Source of the DNA: Marinobacterium arenosum
GTDB taxonomy: Bacteria > Pseudomonadota > Gammaproteobacteria > Pseudomonadales > Balneatricaceae
Length of the DNA stretch: 43,100 nucleotides
Reading direction: 5' to 3'
Assembly (NCBI RefSeq): GCF_019795155.1
Contig: NZ_JAILYN010000041.1
Location: forward strand, 1-43,100
In this document: positions 33,196-41,812 of the stretch, one piece after another
Position numbering within the stretch: the first letter of the stretch is position 1
Layout of the letters: each line of letters starts with the position of its first letter
The notes under the pieces: model-generated
Told to the model about the DNA's origin: nothing
Databases searched by the model: none
What the model saw: only the letters and a program-made list of their open reading frames with translations
Translations under genes and position numbers: made by a program

Positions 33196-34100
33196 ACAGC
33201 CTGATCCAAAAATTGACGCCCGCCAACGCGGGCATCAAGGGGGTGATCGGCCTGCCCTACCTGTGGCTGCTGCTGTTTTTTTTCGTCCCCTTCATCTTCG
33301 TGCTGAATATCAGCTTCGCGGAATCGATCGTTGCGATTCCGCCCTACAGCGATTTGGTGTCGTTCGAAGACGGCTTGCTCAATATCAGCTTCAACCTGGA
33401 CAACTACCTGATCATGCTGGAGGACGATCTTTACTGGCTGGCCTACGCCGGCTCGTTGAAGATCGCCTTCTTCTCGACCCTGCTCTGCTTGCTGCTCGGC
33501 TACCCGATGGCCTATGCGATCGCCCGCGCCGAGCCGAAGCTGCAGTCGATTCTGCTGATGCTGGTGATCCTGCCGTCATGGACCTCGTTCCTGATCCGCA
33601 TCTACGCCTGGCTCGGCATCCTCAAGAACAACGGCCTGATCAACAACCTGCTGATGGGCGTCGGCATCATCGACGAACCGCTGGCGCTGCTGCACACCGA
33701 CCTGGCGGTCTATATCGGCGTGGTATACGCCTACCTGCCGTTCATGGTGCTGCCGCTGTACACCAACCTGGTCAAGCTGGACCGCACCCTGCTGGAGGCC
33801 TCCGCCGACCTGGGCGCCGGCCCGCTGAAGACCCTGTTCCGGGTCACCCTTCCGCTGACCAAGACCGGCATCATCTCCGGCTGCATGCTGGTATTCATCC
33901 CGGTAGTCGGCGAGTTCGTCATTCCGGAACTGCTCGGCAGCCCGAGCACCCTGATGATCGGCAAAGTGTTGTGGCAGGAGTTCTTCAACAACCGTGACTG
34001 GCCGGTAGCCTCGGCGGTGGCGATCGTGATGCTGCTGTTGCTGATCGTGCCGATCGTGCTGTTCAACCGCTACCAGCAGAAAGAGATGGAGGGACACTGA
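33192..34100 (+). CDS. potH: Polyamine ABC transporter permease (PotH/PotB type), operon 2
   Basis: This 302-residue permease has about six spans. The signature segments are ILPSWTSFLIRIYAWLGILKNNG in outline, the EAA loop EASADLGAGPLKTLFRVTLP and GEFVIPELLGSPSTLMIG. The start shares ATGA with the potG stop, and the end shares one base with the potI start (TGATG), so all three are translationally coupled. It pairs with PotI in the membrane. Confidence 0.94.
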   Translation: MNSLIQKLTPANAGIKGVIGLPYLWLLLFFFVPFIFVLNISFAESIVAIPPYSDLVSFEDGLLNISFNLDNYLIMLEDDLYWLAYAGSLKIAFFSTLLCLLLGYPMAYAIARAEPKLQSILLMLVILPSWTSFLIRIYAWLGILKNNGLINNLLMGVGIIDEPLALLHTDLAVYIGVVYAYLPFMVLPLYTNLVKLDRTLLEASADLGAGPLKTLFRVTLPLTKTGIISGCMLVFIPVVGEFVIPELLGSPSTLMIGKVLWQEFFNNRDWPVASAVAIVMLLLLIVPIVLFNRYQQKEMEGH

Positions 34101-34930
34101 TGCACAGACTGCGAATGGGTTTTTCAACCTGGATGATGCTGTTCGGCCTGCTGTTCCTCTACCTGCCGATGGCGATCATGATGCTGTTCTCGTTCAACGA
34201 GTCGCGACTGGTGACGGTCTGGGGCGGCTTCTCCACCAAGTGGTACGCCGCGCTGCTGGAAGACGACCAGATGCTGTCGGCGATCTGGACCAGCCTGCGG
34301 GTGGCGTTCGGCGCCGCCAGCATGGCGGTGGTGATCGGCACCCTGGCGGCGTTCGTGATGGTGCGGTTCGGCAAGTTCCGCGGCCACACCATGTTCGGCG
34401 GCATGGTCACCGCGCCGCTGGTGATGCCGGAGGTGATCACCGGGTTGTCGTTGCTGCTGCTGTTCGTGTCGATGGGCCAGATGCTGGGCTGGCCGTCGGA
34501 GCGCGGCATGACCACCATCTGGATCGCCCACACCACTTTTTGCGCGGCCTACGTGGCGATCGTGGTCAACGGCCGCCTGCGCGAGATGGACCGCTCCGTC
34601 GAGGAGGCGGCGCAAGACCTGGGCGCCCCGCCGGTCAAGGTGTTCTTCGGCATCACCCTGCCGATCATCGCGCCGGCACTGATATCCGGCTGGCTGCTGG
34701 CGTTCACCCTGTCACTGGACGACCTGGTGATCGCCAGCTTCGTCGCCGGGCCGGGCTCGACCACCCTGCCGATGGTGGTGTTCTCCAGCGTGCGACTCGG
34801 CATCAGCCCGAAGATCAACGCGCTGGCGACGCTGATCATCCTGTCGGTCAGCCTGCTGGTGCTGCTCTCCTGGTGGTACGCCCAGCGGGTGGAGCGCAAG
34901 AACCGCGAGCTGATGCAGCAGACCGGCTGA
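34100..34930 (+). CDS. potI: Polyamine ABC transporter permease (PotI/PotC type), operon 2
   Basis: This 276-residue permease has six spans. It has the EAA loop EEAAQDLGAPPVKVFFGITLP and the PotC/PotI block LLAFTLSLDDLVIASFVAGPGSTTLP in outline. It is the last gene of operon 2, followed within 30 bases by a perfect terminator. It is close to its operon 1 counterpart over most of its length, so the two operons probably arose by duplication or by inheritance of two related loci. Confidence 0.94.
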   Translation: MHRLRMGFSTWMMLFGLLFLYLPMAIMMLFSFNESRLVTVWGGFSTKWYAALLEDDQMLSAIWTSLRVAFGAASMAVVIGTLAAFVMVRFGKFRGHTMFGGMVTAPLVMPEVITGLSLLLLFVSMGQMLGWPSERGMTTIWIAHTTFCAAYVAIVVNGRLREMDRSVEEAAQDLGAPPVKVFFGITLPIIAPALISGWLLAFTLSLDDLVIASFVAGPGSTTLPMVVFSSVRLGISPKINALATLIILSVSLLVLLSWWYAQRVERKNRELMQQTG

Positions 34931-34959
34931 TGGCTATTCCCGTAAACAGCTGACGCGGC

Positions 34960-34999
34960 AAAACCGTAATCCTGACCACTTTCGGGATTACGGTTTTTT
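34960..34999 (+). terminator. Rho-independent terminator of pot operon 2
   Basis: AAAACCGTAATCC (34960-34972) pairs with GGATTACGGTTTT (34985-34997), and the T-run continues to 34999. Perfect 13-pair stem over a 12-base loop. Confidence 0.95.
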
Positions 35000-35020
35000 C
35001 ATTGGGGCCAGCATTTTCAC

Positions 35021-35280
35021 GGTCGTAGGGGCTTCAGCCGCGACCGAATGAAGGAAGGAAGGAAGGAAGGACGCTAACCCTGTCGCAGCTGAAGCCGCTC
35101 CTACAGGTTTCGTGCTTCGTCGCAGTCCGCTCCGAGGGCGATAGCTGCGAGCCCTGCCAACCTTGTCGCGGTCGGAGCCCGCTGCTACAGGGTTTCGCTC
35201 TTCGTAGCAGCCCGCTCCGAGGGCGACCGGCCATGGTGCAGATAACCCAGCCACTTGTCGCGGCTAAAGCTGCTCCTACG
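35021..35280. repeat. Cluster of six REP-like palindromes
   Basis: Two families interleave. One is GTAGGGGCTTCAGCCGCGAC and its inverted partner TCGCAGCTGAAGCCGCTCCTAC, with a diverged copy at 35255-35280. The other is TCGCGGTCGGAGCCCGCTGC / GTAGCAGCCCGCTCCGAGGG. The GTAG head and alternating orientation match the BIME arrangement known from Pseudomonas REPs. Confidence 0.8.
35051..35070 (+). repeat. AAGG tetranucleotide repeat, five units
   Basis: Five perfect AAGG units lie between an inverted REP pair. The tract is non-coding. Confidence 0.9.
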
Positions 35281-35321
35281 AAACATGCAAAACAACGACA
35301 AACAATAACAAAGAGGATGTT

Positions 35322-37313
35322 ATGCGACTCTCGGTATCACAACGGATCGGCGGCGGCTTCGGCCTGCTCTGCCTGCTGCTGTTACTGGTGGGCGCTATCG
35401 CCTGGTACAGCTTTCAGACCATCGACCGGCAACTCAGGCTGGTCACCCGCGAGGCGACCCCGCGGGTCGAGCAGAGCGGGCAGCTGCTGACCGAACTGCT
35501 GCAGACCAAGTACCTGCTGCGCAGCTACCTGGCCGCCAGCGACGAGCAGAACTTCAGCGCATTGGAACAGCAACTGGAACAACGCCGCCTGCAATTCAGC
35601 CGACTGATGACGCAGATCCGCCAGTTGAGCGAGCGGCAACCCTCGCTGCAGCAATCACTGACGCAGATCGAACAACAGACCCGGCAGCTGTTCAGCAGCG
35701 CCGAGCAGCTGTTCCAGCAGCACCGCAGTTACTGGCAAAGTAGCGACCGTATGGCGGCGGCCCGGCCAACCTACGACGAGACCGTCGAGGAGTTGCTGTA
35801 TACCCTGGAAGACACCGTGGCGGTGCAGGTGGATTTCACGCTGATCGACAACGCCCGCTTTATCCATAACCGGCTCAGCTACGTGGCCAACCTGCTGGAG
35901 CAGCTTCTGGAACAGCAGGATCTCGCGCAGAGCCGTCAACGCTGGCAGCAGATCGAGCAACAGCTGGCACCGGTTGCCGACAAGCTGGCGGAGATCGAGC
36001 AGCTGTCCGCCGAGAGCCACGCCGAGATCGATGAGTACTGGCAACCCTACCAGGCGCAGCTGCACGCTCCGGACCAGCTGATCCAGAGCCACCTGCAGGC
36101 ACTGAACGCCAAGCAGAGGGCACAGCAGTACCTGAGCGAAGTGGAATCACTGGTCAACGATAGCGAACAGCTGCTGCAGGCCTTTATCGGCAATGCCAGA
36201 CAGCAGGCCAGCCAGGCGGAGCAAACCACCGAGGCGACCATCAACCGCGCCAGCATGCTGATCGCGCTGGGCTCGCTGATCGCCCTGCTCGCCGCCGCCG
36301 CCATCGCCTGGCTGCTGGTGCGGCGGATCAGACGCTCGCTCGGCCTGGTGATGGACGGCCTGCACAGCGTCGCCGAAGGCCGGTTGGACGTCAGCCTGGC
36401 GGCGGACGGCCAGGACGAGTTCGGCCGGCTGGCCGGCAGCGTCAACCACCTGGCGGGCAACCTGCGCCAGTTGGTCAGCCAGATCCGCCAGGCGGCACAG
36501 GAGCTGCAGCAGACCGCCAGCCGTTCCGAACAGCTCAGCCAGCAGACCCAGACCGGCGTCGCCAGCCAGAGCCTGCAGAGCGCCCGGGTGGCCGCCACCA
36601 TGAACGAGCTGGAAGCCAGCGCCACCGAAGTGGCCCAACACGCCGAACAGACTCTGCAGCAAGCGATCGCGGCGGACGGCGCGGTGACCGACGGCCATCA
36701 ACTGATGGAGCGCAACCGCCAGGCGATGCGCTCGCTGAGCGAACAGGTCAGCGGCTCCACCGAGCAGATCGAACAGCTGCAAGCGTTCTGCGAATCGATC
36801 GGCGAGGTGATCGACGTGATCCGCGCCATCGCCGAACAGACCAACCTGCTGGCGCTGAACGCCGCCATCGAAGCGGCCCGCGCCGGCGAACAGGGGCGTG
36901 GCTTTGCGGTGGTGGCCGACGAGGTGCGTTCGCTGGCCAGCCGCACCCAGGGCTCGACCGCCGAGATCGAACAGATGGTCGCCAAGCTGCAGACCGGCGC
37001 ACGGCAGTCGGTCGACACCATGGCCCGTAGCCGCGAGCAGGCCGACGATTGCCTGACCCAGCTACAGCAGAGTGCCGACGGCCTGATCCGGATCAGCAGC
37101 GCGGTCGAGCAGATCCGCCAGATGAACACCCAGGTCGCCGCAGCGACCGACCAGCAGCGCACCACCGCCGGCGAGATCAGCCAGAGCCTTAGCGAAATCA
37201 ATCAGGTCACCGAGCGCACCGCCCAGGGTGCCGAGGAGACCGCCCGGCAGAGCAACTCGCTGAACGCCCTGGCCCGCCAGCTGGACGAGTTGATCGGCCG
37301 GTTTTCGCTCTGA
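35322..37313 (+). CDS. Methyl-accepting chemotaxis protein
   Basis: This 663-residue chemoreceptor has a first membrane span at about residues 13-31, a periplasmic helical sensor of about 270 residues rich in Q, E and L (length suggests a HBM-like double helical bundle), and a second span at about 308-330. A HAMP domain follows (330-385, ending [26 protein letters not shown] in outline), then the cytoplasmic signalling hairpin with the highly conserved [20 protein letters not shown] tip at about 505-525. No C-terminal CheR-binding pentapeptide is seen. GAGGATGTT precedes the ATG. The ligand is unknown. Being next to a polyamine transporter suggests, but does not show, amine sensing. Confidence 0.94.
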   Translation: MRLSVSQRIGGGFGLLCLLLLLVGAIAWYSFQTIDRQLRLVTREATPRVEQSGQLLTELLQTKYLLRSYLAASDEQNFSALEQQLEQRRLQFSRLMTQIRQLSERQPSLQQSLTQIEQQTRQLFSSAEQLFQQHRSYWQSSDRMAAARPTYDETVEELLYTLEDTVAVQVDFTLIDNARFIHNRLSYVANLLEQLLEQQDLAQSRQRWQQIEQQLAPVADKLAEIEQLSAESHAEIDEYWQPYQAQLHAPDQLIQSHLQALNAKQRAQQYLSEVESLVNDSEQLLQAFIGNARQQASQAEQTTEATINRASMLIALGSLIALLAAAAIAWLLVRRIRRSLGLVMDGLHSVAEGRLDVSLAADGQDEFGRLAGSVNHLAGNLRQLVSQIRQAAQELQQTASRSEQLSQQTQTGVASQSLQSARVAATMNELEASATEVAQHAEQTLQQAIAADGAVTDGHQLMERNRQAMRSLSEQVSGSTEQIEQLQAFCESIGEVIDVIRAIAEQTNLLALNAAIEAARAGEQGRGFAVVADEVRSLASRTQGSTAEIEQMVAKLQTGARQSVDTMARSREQADDCLTQLQQSADGLIRISSAVEQIRQMNTQVAAATDQQRTTAGEISQSLSEINQVTERTAQGAEETARQSNSLNALARQLDELIGRFSL

Positions 37314-37332
37314 CGCATGGAGACCGAGAAAC

Positions 37333-37400
37333 GGCGGCCAGGTTCCCTAATCAGGTAATGGGCGCCTGGCCGCCGATTCGGCATAGTGGCGCCGTTTTTT
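37333..37400 (+). terminator. Terminator structure after the chemoreceptor
   Basis: GGCGGCCAGG (37333-37342) pairs perfectly with CCTGGCCGCC (37365-37374). About 20 bases later a CGGC/GCCG mini-stem leads directly into six Ts (37395-37400). The T-run belongs to the second, weaker stem. Confidence 0.65.
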
Positions 37401-37523
37401 CATCGGCAACAGCCGGCGCCCCTTTCACTGGCGACCGGCTTGCCGCCGTTTAACCCAAACGTCCAACCAGGCTCCAGCGCCGGCTGGAATCGTTTTCAGC
37501 AGAATATTCAGGAGAATTGATCG

Positions 37524-37868
37524 ATGTCGACTATCCAACGACTGACTATTGCACCGAACAGCGAGCTGAGCGCCGCCGAAGGCACTATCGAAGGCAACCC
37601 GATGGAACAGCTCGCGAGCCAATACAGCCATAGCGATGGCGCGACCGAGGTCGGCAGCTGGTTCTGCAGCGCCGGCACGCTGAGCTTCGATGACTACCCC
37701 TGCGACGAGGTCTGCTTCATCACCGAAGGCAAGGTGGGTCTGACCGATCTGGCGACCGGCCAGGAGCAGATCTTCACCGCTGGCGACGCCTTCATCTGCC
37801 GCAAAGGCAGCCAGCTGCAATGGACGATCTATGAAGACTGCCGCAAGTTCTTCGTCATATTGAGCTGA
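37524..37868 (+). CDS. Small cupin protein (DUF861/EutQ-like)
   Basis: This 114-residue single-domain cupin contains the two short cupin motifs as DDYPCDEVCFITEGKVGLTD (about 52-71) and AGDAFICRKGSQLQWTIYEDCRKF in outline, the pattern of the Cupin_3 family that includes EutQ's C-terminal domain. The usual metal histidines are largely absent, so it may bind a small ligand rather than catalyse. AGGAG lies 9 bases before the ATG. It stands alone after the chemoreceptor terminator and is followed by a stem-loop, then by a LysR gene on the same strand. Exact role unknown. Confidence 0.8.
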   Translation: MSTIQRLTIAPNSELSAAEGTIEGNPMEQLASQYSHSDGATEVGSWFCSAGTLSFDDYPCDEVCFITEGKVGLTDLATGQEQIFTAGDAFICRKGSQLQWTIYEDCRKFFVILS

Positions 37869-37884
37869 TCGTTTATCTAATAAT

Positions 37885-37915
37885 GCCGGGCATTGCAGAC
37901 ACTGCGATACCCGGC
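37885..37915 (+). terminator. Stem-loop after the cupin gene
   Basis: GCCGGG (37885-37890) pairs with CCCGGC (37910-37915), and inside it ATTGCAG pairs with CTGCGAT (one G-T pair) around a three-base loop. No T-run follows, so termination is only likely. Confidence 0.5.
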
Positions 37916-38081
37916 AACATACCCCACCCCCAAAGCGTCAAACACCCTTGGCAGAAAGCGCAGTTCAAGCAGCTGAAGCCTCCCTGCCAGTGCTCTATTC
38001 CCCTCCTACTTACTTTTATATTTATAATGACCAGTCACATATCATTATTAAATAAACAAATCTAATTTCCAGGGGCTGCCC

Positions 38082-39017
38082 ATGGGCAAACGTAAGACCG
38101 CGATCGCCGGCCAGCTGGCCGACCTCGACCTGCGCCTGCTGCGGGTATTCAAGGCGGTGACCGATGCCGGCGGCTTTACCGCCGCCGAAGTGGAGTTGAA
38201 CCTCGCCAACTCGACCATCTGCAACTACATCGCCGACCTGGAGAAGCGGTTGGATATGCGGCTGTGCGAACGCGGCCGGGCCGGCTTCGGGCTGACCGAG
38301 CACGGCAAGGTGGTGTACGAGGCGACGGTGGAGCTGCTATCGGCGGTCGACCAGTTCCGCAACCGGGTCAACCTCTCCCACGGCCGGCTGATGGGCCATC
38401 TGCACTTGGGCTGCGCCGAGCATATGCTGGGGCTGCCGCGCGCCTTCATCGTCGATGCGCTGCGTCATTACGCCGTCAAGGCACCCGATGTGCAGATGCG
38501 GATCTCAACCATGGCCTCCGACGACGTGATTCCGGCGGTGATGGACGGTCGGGTACAGATGGGGATCACCGTGTTGCACGGCCCGATGCCGCAGCTGCGC
38601 ACCATGAAGCTGTATGACGAGGAGATGCTGCTGTACTGCGGTCGCGGCCATCCGTTGTTCGAACGGGACGAAGCAAAGCTCAGCGAAGCCGACCTGCAGC
38701 AGTACAAGTTCGTCGAATCGCCGCGCCTGCAACCCGGCCGCGAGCTGGACCCGGTGATGGCCGGTTGGCACAAGCAGGTCTCGGCGCACCACCAGGAAGC
38801 CCGCGCCACGCTGATACTGACCGGCCAGTATCTCGGCTTTCTGCCGCGCCACCTGGTGGAGAACTGGGGTTGGGAATCGCAACTACGGCCGCTGTTCCCT
38901 GAGCGGTTCGGCTACACCAACACCTTCCATGCGATCAGCAAACCGCACACCGCCCAGGACCTGGTGGTCGACACCTTCTTTCGCTGCCTGCGTGAGGCGA
39001 TGGCCACCGAGCGCTGA
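38082..39017 (+). CDS. LysR-family regulator
   Basis: This 311-residue LysR-type regulator has a winged helix-turn-helix at about 12-72 (LRLLRVFKAVTDAGGFTAAEVELNLANSTICNYIADLEKRLD in outline) and a two-lobed effector domain beginning around 100 (GHLHLGCAEHMLGL). It is unrelated in detail to the LysR at 1099-2040. AGGGG lies a few bases before the ATG. It is not divergent from a neighbour: the cupin precedes it and DUF99 follows on the same strand. The target is therefore not apparent from layout. The cupin gene is one possibility. Confidence 0.88.
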   Translation: MGKRKTAIAGQLADLDLRLLRVFKAVTDAGGFTAAEVELNLANSTICNYIADLEKRLDMRLCERGRAGFGLTEHGKVVYEATVELLSAVDQFRNRVNLSHGRLMGHLHLGCAEHMLGLPRAFIVDALRHYAVKAPDVQMRISTMASDDVIPAVMDGRVQMGITVLHGPMPQLRTMKLYDEEMLLYCGRGHPLFERDEAKLSEADLQQYKFVESPRLQPGRELDPVMAGWHKQVSAHHQEARATLILTGQYLGFLPRHLVENWGWESQLRPLFPERFGYTNTFHAISKPHTAQDLVVDTFFRCLREAMATER

Positions 39018-39097
39018 CCACAGCTACCTTTAAAGGTATCGGGGCCGCGCTGCCAGCGACAGCCGCCCCACCCTGTAATCTGCACGGCGTCCAGACG

Positions 39098-39685
39098 ATG
39101 CGTTCTCTCGATACTCTGCTGGCGTCCGACAAAAAGCTGCGGGCGATCGGCTTTGACGACGCCCCCTTCCAACGGGGCCTGCACAGCACCGTCGCCGTGG
39201 CCGGTGTGGTCTGCAGCGATACCCGCTTCGAGGGGATGTTGTGGGGTCAGGTCGAGCAGGATGGTCTGGATGCCACCGACCAACTCTGCCGGCTACTGAC
39301 AGCCAGCAAGTTCTACCAGCAGGTCAACCTGGTGTTGACCGACGGTATCGCGCTGGCCGGATTCAATATCATCGACCTGCCCCGCCTGGCGCAGCAGCTC
39401 AATCGTCCCTGCATCGCGGTGATGCGCCGGCCGCCAAACGTCGCCGCGGTCGACCGGGCGTTGCGCACCTTCGTCGACTACCTACAGCGCCGCCAACTGC
39501 TGGAGCGGGCCGGCCCGGTCCATAGCCAACGGGGATTCGTCTACCAGCAGAGCGGCTGCACGCCGGAAAGCGCCGCCCTGGCACTGGCCCGGCTGACCGA
39601 TACCGGCAAGGTGCCGGAAGCGTTGCGGCTCGCTCACCTGATCGGCGCCGCGGTGGTCACCGGCCAGAGCAGCAAGCGGGCCTGA
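39098..39685 (+). CDS. DUF99-family protein
   Basis: This 195-residue protein belongs to the DUF99/UPF0215 family, best known from archaea, which has an RNase H-like fold related to endonuclease V. Visible family features are the N-terminal IGFDDAPF, AVAGVVCSDTRFEGMLWG, a VLTDGIALAGFNIIDL core with the acidic residue, and the RPCIAVMRRPPN strand. A nuclease or DNA-repair role is inferred from the family relationship. Gene start is uncertain because no clear ribosome site precedes ATG 39098. It follows LysR by 80 bases and ends 30 bases before a remnant of a minus-strand regulator. Confidence 0.75.
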   Translation: MRSLDTLLASDKKLRAIGFDDAPFQRGLHSTVAVAGVVCSDTRFEGMLWGQVEQDGLDATDQLCRLLTASKFYQQVNLVLTDGIALAGFNIIDLPRLAQQLNRPCIAVMRRPPNVAAVDRALRTFVDYLQRRQLLERAGPVHSQRGFVYQQSGCTPESAALALARLTDTGKVPEALRLAHLIGAAVVTGQSSKRA

Positions 39686-39715
39686 GAATCAATCAACGGC
39701 GCTAGCAGTCCACCG

Positions 39716-39756
39716 TTACAGCCCCACCTTCTTCAGCTTTTCGTAGAAATTGGCCC
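39716..39756 (-). pseudogene. 3-prime remnant of a Fis-type regulator gene
   Basis: On the minus strand this stretch translates as RANFYEKLKKVGL followed by TAA (39716-39718). That is the typical last helix of the Fis-type DNA-binding domain of sigma-54-dependent activators. The reading stops being regulator-like at about 39757, where plus-strand DctM sequence begins. Only about 13 codons remain, so the identification is modest. The combination with the next feature makes it credible. Confidence 0.5.
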
Positions 39757-40098
39757 GGCTTCTTCCTCGACTGGATCGAGATCACGCTGATCATCCTGCC
39801 GCTGCTGGCACCGGTGATCTCGGCGCCGGGGCTGGATATCGACGGCTACGGCGTGGTCGACAACCCGGAGCTGGTGTGGTTCGTGATGCTGGTGGCAATG
39901 GCGTTGCAGACCTCGTTCCTGACGCCACCGGTCGGCTTCGCGCTGTTCTACCTGAAGGGGGTCTGCCCGCCGAACGTCAAGCTGACCGATATCTACAAGG
40001 GGGTGATCCCGTTCATCCTGCTACAGCTGTTCGGCCTGCTGATCCTGGTGTTCTGGCCGCAGCTGGTGCTCTGGCTGCCGGCCAACGCCTACAGCTGA
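39757..40098 (+). pseudogene. TRAP transporter large permease (DctM), 3-prime fragment
   Basis: The frame reads GFFLDWIEITLIILPLLAP and continues through a conserved MALQTSFLTPPVGFALFYLKGV block and a membrane span to the stop at 40098. This is the last about 113 residues of a DctM subunit of a TRAP-type carboxylate transporter, which normally has over 400. There is no start codon with a ribosome site in the fragment (GTG 39814 lies inside a conserved strand). It is inactive. The solute-binding protein and small permease genes that should precede it are absent. It joins abruptly to a regulator remnant at about 39756. Confidence 0.85.
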
Positions 40099-40193
40099 TC
40101 GGCGGTAAGTGGAGACGCTGAACACGATAGGCTTTCCACGCCAAGCGACCGTTCGTTATGCTGTGCGAACCCACCTCGGCAATGGAGTAGACC

Positions 40194-41030
40194 TTGTCCC
40201 AACAGGTTCGCGATATAGAGCAGCAGTACTGGCGCCACGCCCACTTGCCGCAGCTGGAGCTGCGCAGCACCCGGTCCAGCCGGCGGGCCTACAAGGCCCA
40301 CAGCCATAGGGCATTGTCGATCGGCGCGATCCAGTCGGGCCAGACCCGGCTGGAGTGCGATGGCCGGGAGCTGCTGCTGCAACAGGGCGAGCTGGTGATC
40401 ATCGAGCCGGGGCTGGTGCACGCCTGCAACCCGGTCGGCGACGCGGCACGTGGCTACCATATGCTCTATATCGACACCCCCTGGTGCCTGGCCCAGCTAG
40501 CGGCGCTTTACGCCCGCCCGATCGAGCGGCTGAGTTGCGAGCAGCGGCTGATCCGCCAGCCGCAGCTGTTCGCCGACTACCTGGCGCTGGTCGATCAGCT
40601 CACCGCATCGGTCGCCGACCCGGCCCCACTGTTCGAGCGGTTCGCGTTCAAGATCCTCAGCGGCTACTGTTCGCCCGGCCAGGATCGAGAGGAGCAGCCC
40701 GCGCTCTGCCATCAGGTCAAACGGCTGCTGCTCGAAAACCTGGCGCAACCGCCGTCGCTGGAGCGGCAGGCCGGGCAGCTCGGCTATTCGAGGGAAACCC
40801 TGATCCGCACCTTCGGCAAGTCGTTCGGCATAACCCCGATGGCGTTCGTCAACAACGCCCGTATCGAGCAGGCCAAGCTGCTGTTGAAAGCCGGTCAGCA
40901 GATTGCCGAGGTGGCATTGGAGCTGGGCTATAGCGACCAGAGCCAGTTCCACCGGGCGTTTGTCGGCTACACCGCCTCGACGCCGCGCCAATACCAGCAG
41001 GCCAGGTCAATTTCCGACAATAATCGTTGA
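40194..41030 (+). CDS. AraC-family regulator next to a LysE-type exporter
   Basis: This 278-residue regulator has an N-terminal AraC-binding cupin-like domain (about 25-130: HSHRALSIGAIQSGQTRLECDGRELLLQQGELVIIEPGLVHACNP in outline) and a C-terminal double helix-turn-helix (about 180-275: GYSRETLIRTFGKSFGITPMAFVNNARIEQAKLLL, then ALELGYSDQSQFHRAF). The start is TTG at 40194 with GGAG about 8 bases upstream. No ATG fits. It is followed 75 bases later on the same strand by a LysE-family exporter, a frequent pair in which the AraC protein controls export of an amino acid. Confidence 0.87.
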   Translation: MSQQVRDIEQQYWRHAHLPQLELRSTRSSRRAYKAHSHRALSIGAIQSGQTRLECDGRELLLQQGELVIIEPGLVHACNPVGDAARGYHMLYIDTPWCLAQLAALYARPIERLSCEQRLIRQPQLFADYLALVDQLTASVADPAPLFERFAFKILSGYCSPGQDREEQPALCHQVKRLLLENLAQPPSLERQAGQLGYSRETLIRTFGKSFGITPMAFVNNARIEQAKLLLKAGQQIAEVALELGYSDQSQFHRAFVGYTASTPRQYQQARSISDNNR

Positions 41031-41105
41031 ACCCGTTGCCTTAGAGTCGAGCGACTTCGTTCCTTTACGTTCGTTTCCATCGCTTGCTCGACCCGGAGGT
41101 GACCC

Positions 41106-41750
41106 ATGATTCCTTTCGATAACCTGATTCCCGCCGCCTTTCCGGCATTGGCCCTGGCCCACTTGCTGGCACTGCTCAGCCCCGGCCAGGATTTCTTCCT
41201 GATCGCCGGCCATGCGATTCGTCACAACCTGCGCGGCAGCCGCTTTATCTGCCTCGGCGTCGCGCTTGGCAATGCCCTCTATATCGCCATCGCGATCCTC
41301 GGCTGGAGCGGCATCCGCGATAATCCGCAGATCTTTGCCGCCATCGAGCTGGCCGGCGCCGGTTACCTGTTGTGGATCGGTATCCAGCTGCTGCGCAGCA
41401 AGCCGCAGGGGGATGTTGCCGCTTTCACCACAACCACCGCCCCATCGGCGGCCAAGCAACTGTTGCTGGGCCTCAATTCGGCGCTACTCAATCCGAAAAA
41501 CGCGCTGTTCTACATGAGCCTGATGGCGGTGATCCTGGGCAGCCAGGTGACCTTGCCGCAGCAGCTGTTCTGCGGCCTGTGGATGTGCCTGGCGGTATTG
41601 GGATGGGATCTGCTGGTCGCCGCGACCATCGGCCAGCCGCGGGTCCGGGCGCTGCTCAGCCGCAAGATCCATCTGGTCGAGCGCGGCGCCGGCGCGGTGC
41701 TGATGAGCTTCGGCATCGGATTGATCGCCCAGGCCGGCAGCCGGGGTTGA
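41106..41750 (+). CDS. LysE/RhtB-family amino acid exporter
   Basis: This 214-residue inner-membrane protein has about six spans. The N-terminal LLALLSPGQDFFLIAGHAIRHNLRGSRFICLGVALGN in outline carries the family's PGP-like motif (here SPGQDF) and the GxxxGxxxG-type helix. The LGLNSALLNPKNALFYMSLMAV segment is the second hallmark. It has a strong ribosome site, GGAGGTGA. It probably exports an amino acid or analogue under control of the upstream AraC protein. Substrate unknown. A long hairpin follows the stop. Confidence 0.88.
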   Translation: MIPFDNLIPAAFPALALAHLLALLSPGQDFFLIAGHAIRHNLRGSRFICLGVALGNALYIAIAILGWSGIRDNPQIFAAIELAGAGYLLWIGIQLLRSKPQGDVAAFTTTTAPSAAKQLLLGLNSALLNPKNALFYMSLMAVILGSQVTLPQQLFCGLWMCLAVLGWDLLVAATIGQPRVRALLSRKIHLVERGAGAVLMSFGIGLIAQAGSRG

Positions 41751-41774
41751 ACCGACGCCCGACAAACAGACTGC

Positions 41775-41812
41775 CCGGCGCAGCCACTCAACCTGTCGAT
41801 TGGCTGCGCCGG
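41775..41812. terminator. Hairpin between convergent genes, overlapping a coding end
   Basis: CCGGCGCAGCCA (41775-41786) pairs perfectly with TGGCTGCGCCGG (41801-41812) over a 14-base loop. The right arm lies inside the last codons of the minus-strand membrane protein gene, whose stop is at 41788-41790. No T-run is present. Confidence 0.6.

Larger units (their letters stand above)
34931..35321. other. Gene-free REP cluster before the chemoreceptor
   Basis: After the pot terminator, the gap is filled with REP-like palindromes: 35021-35046, 35081-35107, 35118-35143, 35165-35195, 35204-35230 and 35255-35280, in alternating orientation. It also has a five-unit AAGG repeat (35051-35070). No gene is supported. 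Confidence 0.85.
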
